A stretch of 64,000 nt of DNA from Helicobacter sp. MIT 99-5507 (GTDB taxonomy: Bacteria > Campylobacterota > Campylobacteria > Campylobacterales > Helicobacteraceae), in the NCBI RefSeq assembly GCF_003364295.1, contig NZ_NXLO01000004.1:1-64000 (forward strand), given 5' to 3'. Made by a program: the position numbers and the translations under genes. Every line of letters begins with the position of its first letter. Position 1 is the first letter of the stretch. The notes below the pieces were generated by a model that saw nothing but the letters and a program-made list of their open reading frames with translations, was not told the origin of the DNA and ran no database searches. This document shows, piece by piece, positions 36,442 to 45,796 of this stretch.

Positions 36442-37895
36442 TTGAGATTACAAGATTGTTTAGATTCAAAGATTCCATTATTTTTATTTTTTTTAATCTT
36501 TTTATATTTATTTGTATTAAATATTTTTTTACCACCGCAAGCTGATGATATTCATGCAAGCATAAAAGCAAAAGATGGATTTAGTGCTGCTATTAATTCA
36601 TATATGACTTGGAATGCAAGGATTGGTGAATTAGTATTTGTAAGCTTTGTGGGCGGATGGAGTGATATTGTTTTTGATTTTATTAATGCATTGTTTGGAA
36701 GTGTTTTTATATGGATGTTTTTTATTTTCATCTTTGTTAGATTCCCAAATAATAAAGATATATATTGCATTCTTTTGATATGTTTTTATTGCTTTATTTT
36801 GCTCCATTTGGAGCTGATTTTTTGTGGGGTGCAGGAAGTTTAAACTATATGTGGGGAATCTTGCTTATGATAATAGCCCTGCTTCCATATAGATTGTTTT
36901 GGAATGATATATTTACTAATAAAAACAAGCAAAATAAAGTGATAAAAAATCCACTTATTTTATTTACCAATCTTTTAGCTGGTATGGCAAGTGAGCAGCT
37001 AGGCATCATTGCTATTTTGTGTCATATTTGTTTTATTGTATATGCAAAATATAAGCATATAAAACTTGGTGCATGGTATTATCTTGGTGTAATATCTTTT
37101 GTATTAGGATATTTATTGTTATATTTTTCCCCAGGACATGCAGCAAGATCATCAATGTCTATTTTAAATGGGCAGTTTTTAAAAATAAGCGAGATTCTAG
37201 CATTAAGCTTTTATCAAAAAATAGATAGAGTATTGTTGCTTCTTGACTCTTCAATGACAGATATATTTAAGATTTTTGTTTTGCTTGTATTGTTTTTAGG
37301 CACAAAAGAAAATATTCCAAGCAAGTTTAAAATATTGTATTTTACGCTTGTATTATTTATCTCTTCTTTGATATTTTTAAATAATAATAGCTTAGTTTTT
37401 CATATAGTATCAATCATCATTTTAATATCTATATTTAAAAAACATAGAATCTACAAGATAATCTTTGCATTATATATCATATATTTACTTTTATGTTTAT
37501 CTGGAATTCAGATTCTAATACTACCGCCACGAGCTAGACTTGGAGAGATTCTGGTGCTTATTTCTGTATTTTGTATTTTGTATCAATATATCAAAGTTTC
37601 AAAGCTTATAAATACAGCTATTTGTGTATTTTGTATAGCTTATAGTATTTTTGTTGCAAGTGAATATTATAAATTTTATAATAGATGGAATGATATGCTT
37701 GCATATATAGAAAAAGAGAAACAAAGAGGAAACTACAATGTGATAGTTGAAAATATTTTTATATCAAAATATCCAAACTTTATAGATTCTCCACTTCCAA
37801 CTGATATCATACATGAAAGCCCAAATCCGCTTTATGCTTATAAATTTGGATTAGAAAGTTTTAGGGTAGATGATGTTTATAAATATATAAAATGA
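36442..37895 (+). pseudogene. Polytopic membrane protein, broken by a frameshift (DUF6056-like)
   Basis: Two overlapping frames make one protein. The first (36442-36843, TTG start with AGGATG upstream) gives an N-terminal membrane helix and the motif LPPQADDIH, plus two further helices. The second (36765-37895) continues with FAPFGADFLWGAGSLNYMWG and about eight more helices to a soluble C-terminal end. The crossing lies between about 36780 and 36840 and equals a loss of one base. The architecture resembles polytopic glycan or surface-polymer membrane proteins of the DUF6056/glucosyltransferase type. No slippery heptamer in the right phase is seen. It could be a real mutation, an on/off variant or a sequencing error. 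It sits just before aroQ. Confidence 0.7.
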
Positions 37896-37914
37896 AATTA
37901 TAAATCTCTTTTGA

Positions 37915-37920
37915 TATAAT
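37915..37920 (+). promoter_or_regulatory. -10 box (GATATAAT) of the aroQ-pepQ-folK-flhF run
   Basis: TATAAT preceded by GA lies 41 bases before the aroQ ATG, which has an AGGGGG ribosome site. Genes from aroQ to fliY are all co-directional with gaps of 22 bases or less, so this may be the head of a long transcript including flagellar genes. Confidence 0.55.
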
Positions 37921-37961
37921 TTTCATTTAAAGATTTTAAGCAAATATTTTAGGGGGAACTT

Positions 37962-38417
37962 ATGAAAATAGTTGTTATTCAAGGACCAAATTTAAACATG
38001 CTTGGACATAGAGATCCTAGAATCTATGGACCTATGAAATTAGAACAAATTCATCAAAATATAGAATCTGTTGCAAAACAAAATAATTTTGAAATTGATT
38101 TTTTTCAAAGCAATTTTGAGGGTGAAATAGTAGATAAGATTCAAGAATGCATAGGAGTTGCAGATGGTATCTTAATTAATCCTGCGGCATATTCTCATAC
38201 TTCAATAGCAATTGCAGATGCAATAGCATTAGCTGGCATGCCTGTTGTTGAGGTGCATTTAAGCAATATTTTTGCTAGAGAAGATTTTAGAAAGCAATCA
38301 TATACAGGTGCTGCAAGTGCTGGTGTCATCACAGGATTTGGACCATTTGGGTATCATTTAGGATTGCTATCATTAATGCAAATTATTACAGAATTAAAAG
38401 CTAAGCAAGAGAAATAA
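37962..38417 (+). CDS. aroQ: 3-dehydroquinate dehydratase, type II
   Basis: A 151-residue type II dehydroquinase. It has the N-terminal QGPNLNMLGHRDPRIYG (with the flexible active-site loop Arg and Tyr), SNFEGEIVDKIQE, NPAAYSHTSIAIADA and the catalytic His region VEVHLSNIFARE. The GVITGFGPFGYHLGL end is typical. It converts 3-dehydroquinate to 3-dehydroshikimate in aromatic amino-acid synthesis and is a dodecamer in Helicobacter. The stop codon TAA is immediately followed by the ATG of pepQ. Confidence 0.98.
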   Translation: MKIVVIQGPNLNMLGHRDPRIYGPMKLEQIHQNIESVAKQNNFEIDFFQSNFEGEIVDKIQECIGVADGILINPAAYSHTSIAIADAIALAGMPVVEVHLSNIFAREDFRKQSYTGAASAGVITGFGPFGYHLGLLSLMQIITELKAKQEK

Positions 38418-39431
38418 ATGCCATTTATTACCAATAATCAAAATGCTATGTTTTATGAATGTGGATTTTCATGTGATAATGCAATCTTTTTTAAAAATGA
38501 CAAACAATCATTTTTTATCACTGATAGCAGATATACTTTAGAAGCAAAAGAAAATATAAAAGATAAAAATATAGAAGTTATTACTAGTAGTGATTTAATA
38601 GCAGATTTAATTAAAGTTGCAAATAATGTTAAAAAAATCATATTTGATCCATCGCAAATAAGCATAGAATCTTATAATAAAATGTCAGATACACTAGATT
38701 TAAGTGCAGAATCTAACTTTCATCAAAAACTAAGAGTGATTAAAAATGATGATGAAATAAATTTGATAAAAAAATCACAAGAACTAAATAAAAAGGCTTT
38801 TAAAAAATTTGCAAATTTTTTAAGCAAAAATAGCCTTGAAGGTAGAAGTGAGTTATTTTTGAATTTTAAAGCAAAAGAAATTTTAAGTAAATATGGCAAA
38901 TATGAGCTTAGTTTTGAGCCTATAACAGCACTAAATAAAAATGCAGCCAAGCCTCATGCACTTCCAAGCAAAGATAAGTTAAAAAAGAATGATATTTTAC
39001 TATTTGATGCAGGAATAAAATATAAAAGATATTGTTCTGATATGACTAGAAGTGCTTTTTTTGATGGTGAAATCAAATTTAGTAAAAAGCAAAAAATGCC
39101 AAAAAAAATACAAAAGATTTATGATATTGTTCTAAAATCACAAGAACTAACCATCAAGAAAGCAAAAAGTGGAATGAAAGCAAAAGATATTGATTTTATT
39201 GCTAGAGATTATATATCAAAGGCTGGTTATGGTGATTATTTTACACATTCTACTGGTCATGGAATAGGGCTTGATATTCATGAATTACCAATCATATCTC
39301 ATAGAAGTGAAATGATTATAGAAGATGGGATGATTTTCTCAATAGAGCCTGGAATCTATTTGGATAATGAGTTTGGCATAAGGATTGAAGATTTGGTATT
39401 GATGAAAAATGGCAGGGCAGAAATACTCTAG
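38418..39431 (+). CDS. pepQ: M24B Xaa-Pro aminopeptidase/dipeptidase
   Basis: A 337-residue pita-bread metallopeptidase. The C-terminal catalytic domain holds the expected di-metal ligands: two Asp in LLFDAGIKYKRYCSDMTRS, His in HSTGHGIGLDIHE, Glu in FSIEPGIYL and Glu in FGIRIEDLVLM. A smaller N-terminal creatinase-type domain (about 1-115) precedes it. It cleaves N-terminal residues or dipeptides ending in Pro. H. pylori has a pepQ gene in the same place, after aroQ. Start: the ATG directly after the aroQ stop. Confidence 0.9.
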   Translation: MPFITNNQNAMFYECGFSCDNAIFFKNDKQSFFITDSRYTLEAKENIKDKNIEVITSSDLIADLIKVANNVKKIIFDPSQISIESYNKMSDTLDLSAESNFHQKLRVIKNDDEINLIKKSQELNKKAFKKFANFLSKNSLEGRSELFLNFKAKEILSKYGKYELSFEPITALNKNAAKPHALPSKDKLKKNDILLFDAGIKYKRYCSDMTRSAFFDGEIKFSKKQKMPKKIQKIYDIVLKSQELTIKKAKSGMKAKDIDFIARDYISKAGYGDYFTHSTGHGIGLDIHELPIISHRSEMIIEDGMIFSIEPGIYLDNEFGIRIEDLVLMKNGRAEIL

Positions 39432-39452
39432 GATTTTTACAAGGAAGTAGTT

Positions 39453-39935
39453 TTGAGAGAGATTATTACAAATTCATTTTTTCCATTTGTAAATAAAAAT
39501 AAAAATATATATTTACAAAATATAAGTATTTTATCAATTGGTGGAAATTTAAAAAATCCAATCAAAACTTTTTTGCATTTTATTAAAAAGCTAAGATTAA
39601 ATAGTAATATAACCTTGATTTCTACATCACCAATATATAAAAATCCTCCATTTGGCTATACAAAACAGAATGATTTTTATAATAGCACTATTATTTTATC
39701 TACAAATATGTGTTTGATAGAATTTTATAGATTTATATTTTATATAGAGAGAATCTTTGGGAGAAAGCGAAAGCGAGAGTTTAAAAATGCACCTCGCACG
39801 CTAGATATCGATATTTTATTTTTTAATGATATATTTATACGAAGTAAGAAGCTAAATATTCCGCATTTGCATTGGAATAAACGAGATAGTGTTCTTATTC
39901 CGCTTTTGTATCAAGTTAATTATAAGGGATTTTAA
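39453..39935 (+). CDS. folK: 6-hydroxymethyl-7,8-dihydropterin pyrophosphokinase
   Basis: A 160-residue HPPK that uses ATP to activate hydroxymethyl-dihydropterin in folate synthesis. The core starts at SILSIGGNLKNPI (about 27) and contains TSPIYKNPPFGYTKQNDFYN, the arginine-rich RIFGRKRKREFKNAPRTLDIDILFF signature with the Mg-binding D-x-D, and IPHLHWNKRDSVLIPL. About 26 residues precede the core, a small extension. The start is TTG at 39453. The stop touches the ATG of flhF. folK upstream of flhF is the Helicobacter order. Confidence 0.92.
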   Translation: MREIITNSFFPFVNKNKNIYLQNISILSIGGNLKNPIKTFLHFIKKLRLNSNITLISTSPIYKNPPFGYTKQNDFYNSTIILSTNMCLIEFYRFIFYIERIFGRKRKREFKNAPRTLDIDILFFNDIFIRSKKLNIPHLHWNKRDSVLIPLLYQVNYKGF

Positions 39936-41345
39936 ATGCAAGATTTGCAAATGTATACTTACACAGCCCCGAGTTATAAAGAAACCATGGAAATTGCTAA
40001 AAATAAACATGGAGAAGATGCATTAATTGTTTCATCAAAAGAAATTAGAAAAAAATCACTTTTAGAAAATGGCTTATGGGAGATAGTCGTAGTCGCCCCA
40101 AAGCAAGACAATAAAGATAAAAATGATGATACAAATGATGATACAAATGATGATTTACCAGATAATAGCGTAGAAAAGCGACTTCAAAATATTGCAAAAA
40201 AGGCAATTGAAAAAAAGAAAGAAGCAAAAGAAAGACAAAGTAGTGATATTGGAATCCAAATATCTAATGCTGTGAAAGAAATAGCAAAACTTACACCAAA
40301 TACATCAAAAAGAGGAATTGAGACAAGAGAAAATATTAGCGAGAATTCCAAAAAAAGCACTAAAGATAATATTGATAAAACAAGAGAAGAAGTAGCAAAA
40401 CGAAATCAAGATGAAGCAAAAGACTTAAAAAATATAAGACAAGAGCTAGATAAAATAAATGATAAAATGAAGCTTATCCAAAGTATGTTTTGGGATGATA
40501 TAAGCCAGAGAGCCCAAAATACAAATAATATTCCACATGAATTTGCAGAGATATATAGAATCTGCAAAAATAGTGGAATGAAAAATGAACATTTAGAAGA
40601 GATAATGCAACTCTCGCAGAATCTTATGCCTGTAAATATGCGAGAAAATAGTGTAACAATAAAGCGATATTTTAGAGAAGTATTAAGAAAGATGATAGCT
40701 TGTCGTCCAGAAAATATTGACATGAAGCGAAAAAGAATTGTTATGCTTGTTGGACCAACAGGCGTTGGAAAGACTACTACGCTCGCAAAGCTTGCTACTC
40801 ATTATTCTGTAAAACATAGATATAAAGTCGGTTTAATAACGCTTGATAGCTATAGAATCGGTGCATATGATCAACTTGCTTTTTATGCAAAAAAATTAAA
40901 ATTATCTATAAATGCAGTAAATGATACAACCGAATTCACAAAATCTCTTGATGAGCTTAAATATTGTGATTATATACTTATTGATACTATAGGAAGCTCA
41001 CAGCATGATAAACAAAAGTTAGATATTTTAAAAAAATATGTCAATGCAGATTATAATATAGATGTAAATTTAGTCTTGTGTGCCACTACAAAATATGAGG
41101 ATTTGATGGATATCTATTATTCATTTGGGTCGTTAAATATTGATACGCTTATATTTTCAAAATTAGATGAAAGCAAAGGATTTGGGAATCTTTTCTCACT
41201 AATTTATGATACTAAAAAGCCCGTTAGCTATTTTACAATAGGGCAAGAAGTGCCAGAAGATATTTTGGCAGCAAGAAATGATTATCTAGCAGATTGTATT
41301 ATAAATGGATTTTCAAAGCCATCAAGAGATGAGATACTTAGATGA
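39936..41345 (+). CDS. flhF: Flagellar SRP-like GTPase FlhF
   Basis: A 469-residue SRP-type GTPase that places the polar flagellum and supports flagellar gene expression in this phylum. The basic N-domain is followed by a long charged linker (about 50-180) with an Asn-Asp-Asp-Thr repeat. The NG domain starts near 265 with the P-loop VGPTGVGKTTTLAKLA, then ITLDSYRIGAYDQL, LIDTIGSSQHD and FSKLDESKGFG. It is followed, with a 4-base overlap, by flhG, its regulatory partner. The linker repeat is encoded by a 12-base tandem repeat. Confidence 0.96.
   Translation: MQDLQMYTYTAPSYKETMEIAKNKHGEDALIVSSKEIRKKSLLENGLWEIVVVAPKQDNKDKNDDTNDDTNDDLPDNSVEKRLQNIAKKAIEKKKEAKERQSSDIGIQISNAVKEIAKLTPNTSKRGIETRENISENSKKSTKDNIDKTREEVAKRNQDEAKDLKNIRQELDKINDKMKLIQSMFWDDISQRAQNTNNIPHEFAEIYRICKNSGMKNEHLEEIMQLSQNLMPVNMRENSVTIKRYFREVLRKMIACRPENIDMKRKRIVMLVGPTGVGKTTTLAKLATHYSVKHRYKVGLITLDSYRIGAYDQLAFYAKKLKLSINAVNDTTEFTKSLDELKYCDYILIDTIGSSQHDKQKLDILKKYVNADYNIDVNLVLCATTKYEDLMDIYYSFGSLNIDTLIFSKLDESKGFGNLFSLIYDTKKPVSYFTIGQEVPEDILAARNDYLADCIINGFSKPSRDEILR
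40121..40156 (+). repeat. 12-base tandem repeat inside flhF (about three copies)
   Basis: The unit AAATGATGATAC occurs twice exactly, followed by a third, imperfect copy (ending ATTT). It encodes NDDT-type residues in the disordered linker. The length is a multiple of three, so gain or loss of a unit keeps the frame. Confidence 0.75.
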
Positions 41346-42202
41346 AAAATCAGGCTGCAGGTTTAGATGAATTATTAAAAAAAATTCAAAATCCAAAAAA
41401 AAATACTACATTTATTGCAATTACAAGTGGCAAAGGTGGCGTAGGAAAATCTACAATTAGTGCTAATATGGCTTATATTCTTTGGAGTATGGGATATAAA
41501 GTCGGTGTATTTGATGCAGATATAGGACTTGCTAATTTAGATTTGATATTTGGTGTAAAGGCGCAATATAATATCTTAGATGTTTTAAAAGGTGATATAT
41601 CATTTGAAGATATTGTGATAAATATAGAAAGCGGTTTGTGTCTAATACCTGGATATACAGGCGATGAGATATTTAAATATAATGATAATATTTTAGAGAA
41701 ATTTTCAAATCAAAGTGTAATTTTAGATTCTCTTGATTATCTAATAATAGACACAGGAGCGGGAATTGGCGATAGTGTGCAGACTTTTTTATCTGCAAGT
41801 GATTATGTGATTGTTGTCACTATGCCAGACCCATCAGCCTTAACTGATGCTTACGCGTCAATAAAAGTATCATCAAGACATAAAAACAAAATATATGTAA
41901 TAGTAAATCAAGTAAATAGCACAAGAGAAGCAAATAAAGTGTTTGATAGATTAAAGAGTGTTGCAGGGAGTAATATTCCAAATTTAGAATTAGAGCTACT
42001 TGGAAAAATTTCATCTAGTGATAGCATAGTGCAATCTAATAGACAAAGAAAATTATTTACAAAAGTTTTTCCTCAATCATTTGCTAGTGCAAGCCTACAA
42101 ACAATAGCTATAAATCTTCTTAAAAATATGGAACAAAATGTGCTTCCATATAATGAGAGCGGGTTTAATAGATTTATTAGAAATATATTAAGTCGATTTT
42201 AA
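41342..42202 (+). CDS. flhG: Flagellar number regulator FlhG (MinD-like ATPase)
   Basis: A 286-residue MinD/ParA-family ATPase. It has the deviant Walker A GKGGVGKSTISANMA (about 30-44), switch I DADIGLANLDLIFG, Walker B YLIIDTGAGIGD, and VVTMPDPSALTDAYASIK. The C-terminal part ends with an amphipathic segment. FlhG restrains FlhF to limit flagellar number. In Campylobacterota it also influences polar division placement. It overlaps flhF by 4 bases (ATGA). Confidence 0.95.
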   Translation: MKNQAAGLDELLKKIQNPKKNTTFIAITSGKGGVGKSTISANMAYILWSMGYKVGVFDADIGLANLDLIFGVKAQYNILDVLKGDISFEDIVINIESGLCLIPGYTGDEIFKYNDNILEKFSNQSVILDSLDYLIIDTGAGIGDSVQTFLSASDYVIVVTMPDPSALTDAYASIKVSSRHKNKIYVIVNQVNSTREANKVFDRLKSVAGSNIPNLELELLGKISSSDSIVQSNRQRKLFTKVFPQSFASASLQTIAINLLKNMEQNVLPYNESGFNRFIRNILSRF

Positions 42203-42221
42203 TTCATTGTAGAGATTATGT

Positions 42222-42548
42222 TTGAAACAAGATAATTATATGAGTTTTAGCGTTGTTGCTGGGTTTTTCTTAGGTCTTATTATTTCTATTTTGAAATTTA
42301 ATACACCAGAGTTAATTATACTAGGAACTATTGTATGCACTATTGTTTTGTATTTGATTGTCACTTGTTGTGCTTCATTTTATATGATGTTTCTTGATTA
42401 TAGTCAAACAAAACTAAATAGAGATAAAATAGATTCTACTCTTAATTACTATTGTAATGAATTTGACAAGAAAGAAAAGGAAGTTCTTGGTGTTAGACAA
42501 TATCTAAAGCATAGCATTGATACACTCAATGAAAATAATGAGAAATAG
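42222..42548 (+). CDS. Conserved two-helix membrane protein of the flhF-fliM operon
   Basis: A 108-residue protein with two adjacent membrane helices (about 7-24 and 30-54). After it comes a soluble, charged C-terminal helix region (YSQTKLNRDKIDSTLNYYCNEFDKKEKE) with coiled-coil character. It lies between flhG (20 bases) and fliA (2 bases). H. pylori has an unnamed gene in the same slot, so the position is conserved. The start is TTG at 42222; an internal ATG at 42240 is an alternative. A link to flagellar biogenesis is inferred only from position. Confidence 0.75.
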   Translation: MKQDNYMSFSVVAGFFLGLIISILKFNTPELIILGTIVCTIVLYLIVTCCASFYMMFLDYSQTKLNRDKIDSTLNYYCNEFDKKEKEVLGVRQYLKHSIDTLNENNEK

Positions 42549-42550
42549 CA

Positions 42551-43249
42551 ATGAAACAACAAAATGATTACAATATAGAGTTGAAGCATTCACAAGATGC
42601 CTTAGTATTGCAGTATATGCCAGCATTGCGTGCAATGGCTTTTAGATTAAAAGAGAGACTTCCTAGCTCAATTGATATTAATGATTTGATATCAATTGGA
42701 ACAGAAGAGATGATAAAGCTAGCAAGAAGATATGATGATTCTATAAATGATTCATTTTGGGGCTATGCAAAGACAAGAGTTTATGGCTCTATGCTTGATT
42801 ATTTGAGAAATTTAGACATTATATCTAGATCAAATAGAAAGCTAATAAAATTGATTGATAAAGAAGTCTCAAAATATTTTAATGAACACGAAGAAGAGCC
42901 AAGTGATGAATATTTAGCACAAGTTTTAAATGAAGATATCAAAAAAATAAAAGAAGCTAAAATTGCATCAGATTTTTATACTCTTATTCCACTTGATGAA
43001 CAATACAATGCGATACAAGGTGAGAATTCTATAAGTAAAATAGAAAAAGAAGAATTAGTTAGTCTAATACAAGATATTCTCTCTAGCTTATCAAAGAGAG
43101 AACAAATGATTATACAGCTATATTATTTTGATGAATTATCATTAGGTGAAATTAGCTCAATTTTAAATATAACAATCTCTAGAATCTCACAAATACATAA
43201 AGAAGTGATAAAAAAAATACGACTTCGCATAGGAGATATAAATGGCTGA
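42551..43249 (+). CDS. fliA: RNA polymerase sigma factor FliA (sigma-28)
   Basis: A 232-residue flagellar sigma factor. Region 2 reads ALVLQYMPALRAMAFRLKERLPSSIDINDLISIG and FWGYAKTRVYGSMLDYLRNLD. Region 3 follows with RSNRKLIKLIDKEV, and region 4 contains LSKREQMIIQLYYFDELSLGEISSILNITISRISQIHKEVI. It directs polymerase to late flagellar promoters; the flaA promoter at 16173-16199 in this window is a likely target. It overlaps fliM by 8 bases. No anti-sigma FlgM gene is seen here. Confidence 0.96.
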   Translation: MKQQNDYNIELKHSQDALVLQYMPALRAMAFRLKERLPSSIDINDLISIGTEEMIKLARRYDDSINDSFWGYAKTRVYGSMLDYLRNLDIISRSNRKLIKLIDKEVSKYFNEHEEEPSDEYLAQVLNEDIKKIKEAKIASDFYTLIPLDEQYNAIQGENSISKIEKEELVSLIQDILSSLSKREQMIIQLYYFDELSLGEISSILNITISRISQIHKEVIKKIRLRIGDING

Positions 43250-44312
43250 TATTTTAAGCCAAGAAGAGATTGATGCTTTACTTGAAGTTGTTGATGATGA
43301 GGGTGAAGATAATGCGAACTTGGAAAATAATGAGATTTTTAATCGCAAGCAAGTTACTTTATATGATTTTAAAAGACCAAATAGAGTAAGCAAAGAGCAA
43401 CTAAGGGCATTTCGTGGAATCCACGATAAAATGGCTAGGAATTTAAGCAGTCAAATATCTGCTATTATGCGAAGTATAGTAGAGATTCAGCTTCATAGTG
43501 TGGATCAAATGACTTATGGTGAGTTTTTGATGAGCTTACCTAGCCCAACTAGCTTTAATGTATTTTCAATGAAGCCACTTGATGGAAGTGGAGTATTAGA
43601 AATCAATCCTAGCATTGCATTTCCTATGATAGATAGATTGCTTGGTGGAAATGGTGAGCCATACGAAAATACAAGAGATTTTAGCGATATTGAATTAAGT
43701 TTGCTTGATACGATTTTACGGCATATTATGCAGAATCTAAAAGAAGCATGGGCGCCTATAACAGAAATATTTCCTAGCATTGATGCAAAAGAATCTTCAC
43801 CAAGTGTAATACAAATAGTCGCACAAAATGAAATTGTAATCATGGTTGTTATGGAGATTATTATTGGGCATAGCAATGGAATGATGAATATTTGTTATCC
43901 TGTCATCTCACTAGAATCTATACTCTCAAGACTTGCAAGTAGAGATTTTATGCTAAGTGAAACGAGCTCTAAAAAAAGTAGAAATAAAGAATTACAAGTT
44001 CTAATTGGTGGTGCTGTTGTAAATGTATCAGCTATACTTGGTAGTGCAAGATTGAGCATGAAAGAAATACTTGATTTAAAAGCTGGTGATATAATAAGAT
44101 TAGATAGAGTTGCTGATGATATGGTAGTAGTCAATATAGATGATAGAGATAAATATATAGGTGAAATTGGACTACAAAGATATAGAAAAACTATAAAGAT
44201 AAAAGATGTAATTACAACTGAAAAAGATAAAGTAAGAGAAGTGCTAGAAATGTTAGAAAATAATAGAAAACATAGAGCAGAAAATATCAAAGAAGAGGAA
44301 GATATAAAATGA
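43242..44312 (+). CDS. fliM: Flagellar motor switch protein FliM
   Basis: A 356-residue switch protein. The N-terminal CheY-binding peptide is ADILSQEEIDALLEVV (2-17). The middle CheC-like domain includes VEIQLHSVDQMTYGEFLMSLPSPTSFNVFS, FPMIDRLLGGNGEP and LKEAWAPI. The C-terminal SpoA domain (about 255-330) has VLIGGAVVNVSAILGSARLSMKEILDLKAGDII. It forms most of the C-ring and reverses rotation when CheY-P binds. It is coupled to fliA and fliY by short overlaps. Confidence 0.97.
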   Translation: MADILSQEEIDALLEVVDDEGEDNANLENNEIFNRKQVTLYDFKRPNRVSKEQLRAFRGIHDKMARNLSSQISAIMRSIVEIQLHSVDQMTYGEFLMSLPSPTSFNVFSMKPLDGSGVLEINPSIAFPMIDRLLGGNGEPYENTRDFSDIELSLLDTILRHIMQNLKEAWAPITEIFPSIDAKESSPSVIQIVAQNEIVIMVVMEIIIGHSNGMMNICYPVISLESILSRLASRDFMLSETSSKKSRNKELQVLIGGAVVNVSAILGSARLSMKEILDLKAGDIIRLDRVADDMVVVNIDDRDKYIGEIGLQRYRKTIKIKDVITTEKDKVREVLEMLENNRKHRAENIKEEEDIK

Positions 44313-45139
44313 CAAATTTTATAAATCTCATTCAAAATGAAGCTATTTCGACAATAGAAGGGCTTACTGGACAAAAACCAAGTATAAAATATAGTAATAC
44401 AGCACAGGCAAATAATCTTAATATTGATGGCTCATTTGCATTTATTGAGCTTGAAAATAATAATAATGCAAAGATAGCTATTGTAGTGCCTAGTATTATT
44501 GCTACTGCATTGCCTGATTTGATGCTTGGTGGAGAAGGTGTAAGCAATGATAATATAACTAGCGATGATTTAGATGCAATAAAAGAAGTTTCATCTAATA
44601 TTTTTGGAGCATTATCTACTACATTAAAAGGTCAAAAAGAATTACCAAAAATGGATTTTAAAGTAGTAGATTCTAAGATTCTTGATACAACAGATACTAG
44701 CAACTACAAAGATAGAATATTGTTTGAATTTGATTTAAATAATATTCATTCAAATTTTGTTATTTTGCTTAGTTTTGATATCGTAAATGAACTAAATGGT
44801 AAAACAAAGGAGCAAGTGCAATCAGAATCTAAGGTAGAATCTAAAGATGATTTACCAAATCTAAATTCAGCTGAAATTAGAAATATTGGCATGCTTCTTG
44901 ATGTAAAGATGCAGATAAAAGTTCGAATAGGGCAAAAAAAGATGCTTTTAAAAGATGTAATTGCGATGGATATAGGAAGCGTTATTGAGCTAAATCAGCT
45001 TGCAAATGATCCACTTGAGATTCTAGTTGGTGATAAGGTGATAGCAAAAGGTGAAGTTGTCATTATTGATGGTAATTTTGGAGTGCAAATAACTGAAATA
45101 GGCACAAAAAAAGAAAGATTAGAGCAATTGAAAATATAG
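44309..45139 (+). CDS. fliY: Flagellar motor switch phosphatase FliY
   Basis: A 276-residue FliY. The N-terminal part (about 1-165) is CheC-like, with VVPSIIATALPDLMLGGEG and DDLDAIKEVSSNIFGALSTTL. The C-terminal SpoA/FliN domain (about 190-270) has LLDVKMQIKVRIGQKKMLLKDVIAMDIGSVIEL. The family completes the C-ring and may dephosphorylate CheY-P. The second catalytic N in CheC/FliY is not obvious here. It is the last gene of the flagellar run, overlapping fliM by 4 bases. A decayed lemA follows. Confidence 0.93.
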   Translation: MTNFINLIQNEAISTIEGLTGQKPSIKYSNTAQANNLNIDGSFAFIELENNNNAKIAIVVPSIIATALPDLMLGGEGVSNDNITSDDLDAIKEVSSNIFGALSTTLKGQKELPKMDFKVVDSKILDTTDTSNYKDRILFEFDLNNIHSNFVILLSFDIVNELNGKTKEQVQSESKVESKDDLPNLNSAEIRNIGMLLDVKMQIKVRIGQKKMLLKDVIAMDIGSVIELNQLANDPLEILVGDKVIAKGEVVIIDGNFGVQITEIGTKKERLEQLKI

Positions 45140-45203
45140 TTTATTTATAAAACTATATAATTGTTTAAATCATCTAAAAAATAGGATAAATTAAATAGGC
45201 GAC

Positions 45204-45795
45204 ATGGTTAATTTATTATTGGAATATTAATTATAATTGCAATTGCTACATTTATAATCACTACTTATAACAAACTTGTAATGTTTTTGAATCGCTCACA
45301 AAATGCATTTTCTCAAATCGATGTGCAACTTAAAAGAAGATATGATTTGATACCAAATTTAGTAGAAGTTGCAAAGAAATATATGAAGCATGAAGAAGAA
45401 ACATTGATAAAAGAGAAGCTATAAATGAAGCAAAAAGTATATTAGATTCTGTTGCAAAAGATGCTAGCAATGTAAAAATAAATCAGCTAGGTAAAGCAGA
45501 AAGCTTTTTAGAATCTGCCTTAGGTAAGTTAAATGTCACACTTGAATCTTACCCAGAATTAAAAGCAAACGAAAATATGAAACAGCTAAGCGAGGAGCTA
45601 GCTTCAAGCGAAAATAAAATAGCTTTTGCAAGACAAGCATATAATGATAGTGTGATGAATTATAATACTTACAAACAAAGTTTTCCTGCAAATATGGTTG
45701 CTTCATATTTTAAGAGATTTAAAAAAGACTTGCTTTTATTGACATTTAATGAAAGTAGCGAAAAATTAAACGAAACACCAAAGATTAGTTTTTAA
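45204..45795 (+). pseudogene. lemA: Decayed lemA
   Basis: Remains of a LemA-family membrane protein in three frames. After ATG-GTT the frame is lost. The next segment reads [23 protein letters not shown], then [38 protein letters not shown], the LemA hallmark. A second break near 45405-45412 shifts into [11 protein letters not shown] and on through SENKIAFARQAYNDSVMNYNTYKQSFPANMVA to the normal LemA end. At least two single-base losses are needed. The protein would have had one N-terminal membrane helix and a helical cytoplasmic or periplasmic domain. The adjacent M48 protease, its usual partner, is broken too. Confidence 0.85.
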
Positions 45796-45796
45796 T

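Noticed and set aside
36765-36843. Programmed -1 frameshift in the membrane protein
   Set aside because: The direction is right but no X-XXY-YYZ heptamer is in the correct phase in the overlap, and no downstream structure is evident.
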